A stretch of DNA of 39,424 bases from Cyanobacteria bacterium M_surface_10_m2_119 (lineage in GTDB: Bacteria > Cyanobacteriota > Cyanobacteriia > PCC-6307 > Cyanobiaceae), in NCBI GenBank assembly GCA_016882525.1, contig VGPU01000019.1:1-39424 (forward strand), in the 5' to 3' direction. The translations under genes were made by a program, and so were the position numbers. Shown in pieces: positions 33,617-39,424 of the stretch. Position 1 is the stretch's first letter. Each line of letters begins with the position of its first letter. Under the pieces are notes generated by a model, which saw only the letters and a program-made list of their open reading frames with translations, was not told the DNA's origin and ran no database searches.

Positions 33617-34380
33617 CTGCCTACCGCCTCGCCAACCTGCTCTATGAGGGCAAGGCCAAGCGTGTGCATGCCACCGACCAGCCGGATCTGGTGGCCGTGG
33701 AGTTCAAGGACGACGCCACGGCCTTCAATGCCCTCAAGAAAGCCCAGTTGGCCGGCAAGGGCAGCCTCAACTGCCGCATCTCCGCGCTCGTGTTCGAGGT
33801 TCTCGCCCAGGCGGGCATCCCCACCCACTACCGCGGTCTCGGGCAGGGGGATCACGCTGAGTGCTGGATGCTGGCCCGTCCGGTGCGGGTGATCCCGGTG
33901 GAGGTGGTGGTGCGCAACGTGGCGGCAGGCTCCCTCTGCAAGCAGCTGCCCCTTGAGCCCGGCACCCCCCTCGACCCCCCGCTTCTCGACTTCTATTACA
34001 AGGACGATGCCTATGGAGACCCGCTGCTGACCGATGCCCGACTGGAGCGACTCGGCCTGGTGACCGCCAGCCAACGCCAGGAACTGGAGGTTCTGGCACT
34101 GCGGGTGAATGCAGTGCTCCGGGAGCTCTTCCATTCCGTCGGTCTGCGCCTGGTGGATTTCAAGATCGAGCTCGGTCTCACCGCCGATGGCCAGCTGGTG
34201 GTCGCCGACGAGGTCAGTCCCGATACCTGCCGTCTCTGGGACGAGGCGGAGGCCGACGTGCAGGCCCGGATTCTGGACAAGGACCGATTCCGACAGGATC
34301 TGGGCGGGGTTGTCGAGGCCTATGGGGAGGTTCTCAAACGGCTCCAAGGGGTCTGTGCCCAACCCCAGGTCTACGGGTAG
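33613..34380 (+). CDS. purC: SAICAR synthase
   Basis: It condenses CAIR with aspartate using ATP in purine synthesis. In the 255-residue product [31 protein letters not shown] is the N-terminal motif, [15 protein letters not shown] lies mid-protein, and [34 protein letters not shown] is the ATP/metal site. The start ATG overlaps the upstream stop. bamA begins 43 nt later. No terminator separates purC from bamA, so a long transcript into the envelope genes is plausible. Confidence 0.96.
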   Translation: MTAYRLANLLYEGKAKRVHATDQPDLVAVEFKDDATAFNALKKAQLAGKGSLNCRISALVFEVLAQAGIPTHYRGLGQGDHAECWMLARPVRVIPVEVVVRNVAAGSLCKQLPLEPGTPLDPPLLDFYYKDDAYGDPLLTDARLERLGLVTASQRQELEVLALRVNAVLRELFHSVGLRLVDFKIELGLTADGQLVVADEVSPDTCRLWDEAEADVQARILDKDRFRQDLGGVVEAYGEVLKRLQGVCAQPQVYG

Positions 34381-34423
34381 GGTTTGCGACATTTGCGGCC
34401 TGGCCGCACCGAACGCGAAGCTC

Positions 34424-36652
34424 ATGGCCGGCTTGCTGAGTTCCAAGGCTGCGCTGCCCCTGAAGGTGGCGCTGCCATTGCTCGGCGCCGCCCTTCTGGC
34501 TGCCGGTCCCGGCAGGGCGCAGCAGACACCGGCAGAGGTCCAGCCCGGGGCTGCCCCACCGGCTTCCCAGCAGGTTGATCCCCCAGGGTCTTTCCCCCTC
34601 CCTGGCGGCACCAGCCCCACGACCCCATCTCCCCAGGATCCGGCGTCCACGCCGGCGCCGGTGGCTCCGGCTGCTGAAACGCCGGCTGAGCCCCGGGTTC
34701 AGATCGCTGAGGTGGTGATCGAGGGCCTCGACGGCCATCCCGAGCGGGAACGCCTCGAGCTGGCGGCCTACGCCGCCATGGCCGTCACTCCGGGCACCCA
34801 GGTCACGCGCAGTCAGCTCCAGACCGACCTCTCCGCCATTTATGCGACGGGCTGGTTCTCCGATGTCCGCATCCAGCCGGTCGATGGGCCCCTCGGGGTG
34901 CGCCTGATCGTCACGGTGGTGGCGAATCCGGTCCTCAAGAGCGTCAGCCTGCAGCCCTCCGGCGAGCTCAGGATTCCCTCCACGGTCGTGGAGGAGGCCT
35001 TCACGCCCGATTACGGCAAGACCCTGAACCTCAACACCCTGCAGACCCGGATGCAGGAGCTGCAGAAGTGGTACGCCGATCAGGGCTATTCCCTGGCCAG
35101 GGTCACCGGGCCCAGCCGGGTGAGCCCGGAGGGGGTGGTGGATCTGCTGGTGCGTGAGGGCACCGTGCAGGGGGTGGAAGTGCAGTTCATCACCAAGGAC
35201 GGCGACACCACCAACGACAAGGGAGAGCCGATCCGGGGCAAGACCAAGCCCTGGGTGATCACCCGTGAAGTTTCCCTGAAGCCAGGCGGGGTCTTCAACC
35301 GCCGTCAGCTGGAGGAGGACATCAAGCGCATCTACGGCACCGGCCTCTTCAGTGACGTCAAGGTCACCCTGCGCCCCGTCCCGGCCCAGCCCGGCGAGGT
35401 GGTGGTGGTGCTGGGCATCGTGGAGCAGTCGACCGGCTCGATCTCCGGCGGCGTCGGCTACAGCCAGAGCCAGGGGGTGTTTGGCCAGATTCAGCTGCAG
35501 GACACCAACCTCTTCGGCCGGGCCTGGGACCTGGGCACCAACATCTCCTACGGCCAGTTCGGCGGCCTGGGCGACATCACCTTCACCGACCCCTGGATCA
35601 AGGGAGATCGCTTCCGCACATCCTTCCGGGCACGGGTGTTTTTCAGCCGTGAGATTCCCCAGATCTTCCAGAGCGAAAACAGCACCTTCAGCACCGACCT
35701 CCAGAACTTCAACGGGGCCGACTTCGATGTCGTAACCAACAAGCCCCGCTCCGTGGGCGGGGACGACCTGCTGGTGCGCACCAATTTCGACACGGTCGCC
35801 ATCCAGCGCATCGGCGCCAACGTGCAGTTCGTGCGTCCCCTCAACGGGGGGGATCCCTTCCGGAAGACCCCCTGGCGCCTCGTGCTGGCCTTTGGCGGTC
35901 AGGAAGTCACGCCCATGAACTTCTCGGGCACCAAGTTCTCCCAGGCCGTGGTGGGTGCGAACAAATCGCCCGATGTGGTTCCCTCCCGCCAGGTGATCTG
36001 CCTGGCCTACAACTGTGCCTCCGAAAACCAGCTGCTCAGCTTCCGGGTTGGTCTGACCTACAGCACCCTCAACGACCCCCGCAATCCCACCAGCGGCAAT
36101 TTCTTCAGCATCGGCAGCGAGCAATTCCTCTCGGTCGGCGACGATTCACCCACCTTCAACCGCATCCGCGGCAGCTTCACCCACTACATCCCGGTGAACT
36201 GGCTGAAGCTCTACAAGGGCTGCCGTCCCAAGCCTGGCGAAGCGGAGGATTGCAAGCAGGCCCTAGCCTTCCAGGTGTCAGCCGGCACCCTGGTCGGCAG
36301 TGAGATTCCCCCCTACGAGGCGTTCTGTCTCGGGGGTGGCAATTCCGTGCGGGGCTACTTCGACTGCGATCTCGGGGTGGGCAAGAGCTTCGGTGAATTC
36401 ACGATCGAGTACCGCTTCCCGATCTTCAGCATCGTGAGTGGGGAGATCTTCTTTGACGCCGGCACCACCTTCGGCACCCAGGAAGATATTCCGGGCAATC
36501 CCGGAGGCCTTCTCGGCAAGAGTGGGGATGGCTTCTCCCCGGGGGTCGGCCTGATCGTCACCACCCCGGTCGGCCCCCTGCGCCTGGAAGTGGCCACCCA
36601 GGACTTCACCAGTGAGTGGCGCTTCAATCTGGGGGTCGGTTGGAAGTTCTAG
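34424..36652 (+). CDS. bamA: Omp85/BamA outer-membrane assembly factor
   Basis: It inserts beta-barrel proteins into the outer membrane. The 742-residue product has a signal peptide (ALPLLGAALLAAGPGRAQ) and a long Pro/Ala-rich linker (about 34-90). N-terminal POTRA domains occupy about 95-325, with RVQIAEVVIEGLDG at the first, and YATGWFSDVRI and YGTGLFSDVKV repeated in later ones. A C-terminal 16-strand barrel (about 340-742) includes FCLGGGNSVRGYFDCDLG, the conserved VRGY-type lid-lock motif, and ends in the aromatic WRFNLGVGWKF. ATG 34424 is chosen because it begins the signal peptide. Cyanobacterial Omp85 commonly has three POTRAs, matching the spacing here. Confidence 0.95.
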   Translation: MAGLLSSKAALPLKVALPLLGAALLAAGPGRAQQTPAEVQPGAAPPASQQVDPPGSFPLPGGTSPTTPSPQDPASTPAPVAPAAETPAEPRVQIAEVVIEGLDGHPERERLELAAYAAMAVTPGTQVTRSQLQTDLSAIYATGWFSDVRIQPVDGPLGVRLIVTVVANPVLKSVSLQPSGELRIPSTVVEEAFTPDYGKTLNLNTLQTRMQELQKWYADQGYSLARVTGPSRVSPEGVVDLLVREGTVQGVEVQFITKDGDTTNDKGEPIRGKTKPWVITREVSLKPGGVFNRRQLEEDIKRIYGTGLFSDVKVTLRPVPAQPGEVVVVLGIVEQSTGSISGGVGYSQSQGVFGQIQLQDTNLFGRAWDLGTNISYGQFGGLGDITFTDPWIKGDRFRTSFRARVFFSREIPQIFQSENSTFSTDLQNFNGADFDVVTNKPRSVGGDDLLVRTNFDTVAIQRIGANVQFVRPLNGGDPFRKTPWRLVLAFGGQEVTPMNFSGTKFSQAVVGANKSPDVVPSRQVICLAYNCASENQLLSFRVGLTYSTLNDPRNPTSGNFFSIGSEQFLSVGDDSPTFNRIRGSFTHYIPVNWLKLYKGCRPKPGEAEDCKQALAFQVSAGTLVGSEIPPYEAFCLGGGNSVRGYFDCDLGVGKSFGEFTIEYRFPIFSIVSGEIFFDAGTTFGTQEDIPGNPGGLLGKSGDGFSPGVGLIVTTPVGPLRLEVATQDFTSEWRFNLGVGWKF

Positions 36653-37524
36653 AGCACGCCCTGGCCCGGCACCCCTGGCCCGAGAGCTACGGCGGCGCCC
36701 ACACCCTGGCGGCTGAGGTCCACACCGCCGGCGTGGGCCTCCACAGCGGTGCCTCCTGCCGGGTGAGGCTCGCCCCCGCCTCTCGGCCGGGGTTCTGGCT
36801 CGGCTGGCTCGACCGTCCTGCCCTTCCCCTGGAGCGGCTCACCCCAGCCCAGGTGGCGGAGACCACCCTCTGCACCGCGCTGCAGGTGGGCGACCGTCGC
36901 CTGGCCACGGTGGAGCATCTGCTGGCTGCCCTGGCCGGCACCGGGGTCACCCAGGCGGAGCTCTGGGTTGACGGCCCCGAGATTCCCCTGCTGGATGGCT
37001 CGGCCCTGCCCTGGGTGGAGCTGATTGCCGAGGCCGGGGTGCAGGAGCTGGTCCCGGCCGCGGCGCCGCCTGCCCTGCAGCGGCCGGTGAGCGTCTATGG
37101 CGGTGGTGGCTGGGTGACGGCCGTCCCCGCCCCCGCCCTCCATCTGGGTGCGGCCATTGAGTTCAGCGAGCCCGCCATCGGCCGTCAGTTCCAGGCGCTG
37201 CCCCTGACCCCAGCCCGGTTCGTGCAGGAGATCGCCCCTGCCCGCACCTTTGGTCTGCGCTCCCAGGTGGAGCAGTTGCGGGCCGCCGGCCTGATCCAGG
37301 GCGGGGGACTCGACAATGCCCTCGTCTGCGATGGCGACCGCTGGCTCAACCCGCCCCTGCGCTACGCCGACGAACCGGTGCGGCATAAGATCCTCGACCT
37401 GCTGGGTGATCTGGCTCTGGCCGGTCTGCCCCGGGCCCAGGTGTTTGCCTACCGGGGTTCCCACCGCCTGCACACCGCTCTGGCCGCGGCCCTGGAGGCC
37501 GAGCTAGCCCCCCTCTCCGCCTGA
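36640..37524 (+). CDS. lpxC: UDP-3-O-acyl-N-acetylglucosamine deacetylase
   Basis: This zinc enzyme carries out the first committed step of lipid A synthesis. The product is about 294 residues. LAAEVHTAGVGLHSG is the opening motif, VEHLLAALAGTGV supplies a zinc His, ELWVDGPEIPLLDGSALPWVE is the signature, and RHKILDLLGDLALAG holds the second zinc His and Asp. TTG 36640 is preferred: a GGGGGT run lies about 4 nt upstream and the extra residues from GTG 36616 add nothing conserved. Either start lies inside the end of bamA, so translation is coupled to it. Confidence 0.94.
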   Translation: MEVLEHALARHPWPESYGGAHTLAAEVHTAGVGLHSGASCRVRLAPASRPGFWLGWLDRPALPLERLTPAQVAETTLCTALQVGDRRLATVEHLLAALAGTGVTQAELWVDGPEIPLLDGSALPWVELIAEAGVQELVPAAAPPALQRPVSVYGGGGWVTAVPAPALHLGAAIEFSEPAIGRQFQALPLTPARFVQEIAPARTFGLRSQVEQLRAAGLIQGGGLDNALVCDGDRWLNPPLRYADEPVRHKILDLLGDLALAGLPRAQVFAYRGSHRLHTALAAALEAELAPLSA

Positions 37525-37530
37525 TGTTCC

Positions 37531-37986
37531 GTGGCTGACGTTCCCTCCCCTTCCGTTCTGCTCAGCGCCGAGCAGATCCAGGGGCTGCTCCCCCATCGGT
37601 ATCCGTTCGCCCTGGTCGATCGGGTGATCGAGCACGAGCCGGGCAAGCGTGCCGTGGCCCTCAAGAACGTCACCCTCAACGAGCCCCAGTTCCAGGGCCA
37701 TTTCCCGGGCCGACCGTTGATGCCGGGGGTGCTGATCGTCGAGGCCATGGCCCAGGTCGGGGGGCTGATCGTCACCCAGATGCCGGATCTGCCCAAGGGC
37801 TTGTTCGTGTTCGCCGGGATCGACGGTGTGCGCTTCCGCCGGCCGGTCGTGCCCGGTGACCAGCTGCGCATCAGCTGCGAGCTGATCAGCCTCAAGCGCA
37901 AGCGCTTCGGCAAGGTGCAGGCCGAGGCCACCGTGGATGGGGAGCTGGCCTGCTCCGGAGAACTGCTGTTCTCCCTGGTCGACTGA
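37531..37986 (+). CDS. fabZ: 3-hydroxyacyl-ACP dehydratase
   Basis: It dehydrates 3-hydroxyacyl-ACP in fatty-acid elongation; the same substrate feeds lipid A acylation, which explains its place between lpxC and lpxA. The 151-residue hot-dog-fold protein shows [14 protein letters not shown] near the N-terminus and the active-site pair H57 (GHFPGRP) and E71 ([12 protein letters not shown]). It starts at GTG 37531, 6 nt after the lpxC stop, and lpxA begins 5 nt after its own stop. Confidence 0.95.
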   Translation: MADVPSPSVLLSAEQIQGLLPHRYPFALVDRVIEHEPGKRAVALKNVTLNEPQFQGHFPGRPLMPGVLIVEAMAQVGGLIVTQMPDLPKGLFVFAGIDGVRFRRPVVPGDQLRISCELISLKRKRFGKVQAEATVDGELACSGELLFSLVD

Positions 37987-37991
37987 GCGCC

Positions 37992-38798
37992 ATGAGCTCC
38001 CTGATTCACCCCACGGCTGTGATCGATCCCCGTGCCGAGTTGGCAGCTGGCGTCGAGGTCGGTCCCTATGCCGTGATCGGCCCGGATGTGCGGATCGGTC
38101 CTGACTGCCGGATCGGAGCCCATGTGGTTCTGGATGGCCGCGTGCGCATGGGCCGCGGCAACCGGATCTTTCCCGGCGCGTGCATTGGTCTGGAGCCCCA
38201 GGATCTCAAATACACGGGCGATCCGACCGGCGTGGAGATCGGCGACGACAACACCCTGCGGGAGTGCGTCACGGTGAACCGGGCCACCCATGGGGAGGAG
38301 TGCACGCGCATCGGCAGCGGCAACCTGCTGATGGCTTACTGCCATCTCGGCCACAACTGTGTGCTGGGGGATCGCATCGTCATCGCCAATGGGGTGGCGG
38401 TGGCCGGCCATGTGGAGATTGCCGATCGGGCTGTGATCGGCGGCGTGCTCGGCATTCACCAGTTCGTGCACATCGGCACCCTGGCCATGGTGGGCGGCAT
38501 GAGCCGGATCGAGCGGGATGTGCCCCCCTACTGCCTGGTGGAGGGGCATCCCTCGCGGGTGCGGGCGCTCAATCGCATCGGGCTGCAGCGCAGTGGTGTG
38601 GCCGATCTCGACGAGGGCCGGCAACTGGCCGATCTCAAGCGTGTCTGGATGCTGATCTACCGCCAGAGCCCCACCCTTGCCGCCGCCCTTGAGGCCCTGC
38701 GCGCCGAACCGCTCACCGCCGCCGCAGCTGGTCTGGTGGCCTTTCTGGAGGCCTCGCTGGCGGAGGGGCGCCGCGGCCCGATCCCTGGAGCCCGTTGA
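37992..38798 (+). CDS. lpxA: UDP-N-acetylglucosamine O-acyltransferase
   Basis: It transfers a 3-hydroxyacyl chain to UDP-GlcNAc, starting lipid A synthesis. In the 268-residue product a left-handed beta-helix of hexapeptide repeats spans about 5-185, with the catalytic His H121 in [14 protein letters not shown]. The [18 protein letters not shown] motif and a C-terminal helical domain complete the family layout. The stop overlaps the lpxB start by 1 nt (TGATG). Confidence 0.96.
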   Translation: MSSLIHPTAVIDPRAELAAGVEVGPYAVIGPDVRIGPDCRIGAHVVLDGRVRMGRGNRIFPGACIGLEPQDLKYTGDPTGVEIGDDNTLRECVTVNRATHGEECTRIGSGNLLMAYCHLGHNCVLGDRIVIANGVAVAGHVEIADRAVIGGVLGIHQFVHIGTLAMVGGMSRIERDVPPYCLVEGHPSRVRALNRIGLQRSGVADLDEGRQLADLKRVWMLIYRQSPTLAAALEALRAEPLTAAAAGLVAFLEASLAEGRRGPIPGAR

Positions 38799-39424
38799 TG
38801 CTGCGGCTGCTGGTGAGCACCGGAGAGGTCTCCGGCGATCTGCAGGGCTCCCTGCTCGTTCAGGCCCTCAGACGGGAAGCCCTGCGCCGCGGTCTCCAGC
38901 TGCAGATCATGGCCCTGGGGGGCGAGCGCATGGAGCGTGCCGGCGCCGAGCTGCTTGCCAACACCACCAGGATGGGGGCCATCGGTCTGCTGGAGGCCAT
39001 CCCCTTCGTGTTGCCCACCCTGCGGGTGCAGCGTCGGCTCAAGCGCTGGTTTCGCCAGCAGTTGCCGGATGGGGTGGTGCTGATCGACTACATGGGGCCA
39101 AATGTCAGCCTCGGGCTGCGCCTCAAGCGCCGCTATCCCCAGGTGCCGGTCACCTACTACATCGCGCCCCAGGAGTGGGCCTTCAAGTTCGGATCGGAGG
39201 GGCGTACGAACCTGATCCGCTTCACCAACCAGATCCTGGCGATCTTTCAGGAGGAAGCGCGCTACTACCGCTGTCGGGGGGCCTCGGTCACCTATGTTGG
39301 CCATCCCCTGCTGGACACCGTCGGTTGTCCTCCCGACCGGGAACAGGCGCGGCGAGAGCTTGGTCTCCAGCCCGATGCCCCTGTGCTGTTGCTCATGCCC
39401 GCGTCCCGGCGGCAGGAATTGCGT
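38798..39424 (+). CDS. lpxB: Lipid-A-disaccharide synthase, 3' end outside window
   Basis: It joins UDP-diacylglucosamine to lipid X to form the lipid A disaccharide. The first 209 residues are visible: [23 protein letters not shown] (GEVSGD is the family signature), [55 protein letters not shown] and [12 protein letters not shown]. The window ends inside the gene with no stop. The TGATG overlap with lpxA shows coupled translation. Confidence 0.95.
   Translation, partial: MLRLLVSTGEVSGDLQGSLLVQALRREALRRGLQLQIMALGGERMERAGAELLANTTRMGAIGLLEAIPFVLPTLRVQRRLKRWFRQQLPDGVVLIDYMGPNVSLGLRLKRRYPQVPVTYYIAPQEWAFKFGSEGRTNLIRFTNQILAIFQEEARYYRCRGASVTYVGHPLLDTVGCPPDREQARRELGLQPDAPVLLLMPASRRQELR

Noticed and set aside
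34334-36124. A 596-residue minus-strand frame opposite bamA
   Set aside because: It lies wholly antisense to a well-supported Omp85 gene and has no recognisable domain.
1-39424. CRISPR array, insertion sequence, prophage or integron
   Set aside because: I found no regularly spaced repeats, transposase, integrase or phage-like genes; gene order and content are housekeeping throughout.

Overview
The window comes from a GC-rich picocyanobacterium of the Cyanobium/Synechococcus (alpha-cyanobacterial) type. The evidence is a complete kaiABC clock cluster with kaiA present, psbV (cytochrome c-550), a PetF-type [2Fe-2S] ferredoxin, the variable subunit of ferredoxin-thioredoxin reductase, a photosystem II S4-domain protein, an NblS/Hik33-type kinase, an Omp85/LpxC/FabZ/LpxA/LpxB envelope operon, and several cyanobacteria-only families (DUF1818, DUF2811). 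Most of it is dense, ordinary chromosome. I see no prophage, insertion sequence, CRISPR array or rRNA.

Layout. 1-2.8 kb: 3' end of groEL with a strong terminator, then two tandem LysR-like regulators, the second broken by a one-base frameshift. 2.8-5.2 kb (minus): gpmI-secG-msrB. 5.5-9.5 kb: pyrR (plus); an atypical Hsp70, a membrane-anchored helical protein and ftrV (minus); then rpoZ-DUF1818 (plus). 9.5-9.9 kb: the only gap over 300 bp, with two DnaA-box-like sites and several palindromes. 9.9-14.5 kb: DUF2811; then on the minus strand a membrane protein, an EVE-domain protein, murD, tRNA-Val(GAC), the photosystem II S4 protein and a small membrane protein. 14.6-18.1 kb (plus): serA, prmA, petF, an unknown ORF. 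18.2-19.8 kb (minus): psbV, rnz. 19.9-22.0 kb (plus): SpoIID-like protein and a NagB-family protein. 22.0-23.8 kb (minus): yebC, truB. 23.9-25.4 kb (plus): queuosine-precursor transporter family protein, methyltransferase. 25.5-26.2 kb (minus): rpmA, rplU. 26.3-29.2 kb (plus): kaiA-kaiB-kaiC. 29.2-32.6 kb (minus): nblS-like kinase and purD. 32.7-39.4 kb (plus): an exported unknown protein, purC, bamA/Omp85, lpxC, fabZ, lpxA and the start of lpxB.

How the genes relate. The centre is the circadian oscillator KaiABC. It is divergent from the ribosomal protein pair rplU-rpmA and convergent with a kinase of the NblS/Hik33 family. The right end is an outer-membrane biogenesis block: the Omp85 assembly factor followed directly by lipid A genes, with fabZ between them supplying 3-hydroxyacyl-ACP chemistry.

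Non-routine signals. The clearest are an 18-bp perfect palindrome just before the kaiA start, a sharp GC drop within kaiC, the DnaA-box and palindrome gap at 9.55-9.88 kb, the LysR-like pair with its frameshift, the Hsp70/membrane-partner pair, and a terminator that abuts the next start codon after petF. I did not find a clearly new multi-gene system. The Hsp70 pair and the LysR-like pair are the best candidates for undescribed function.
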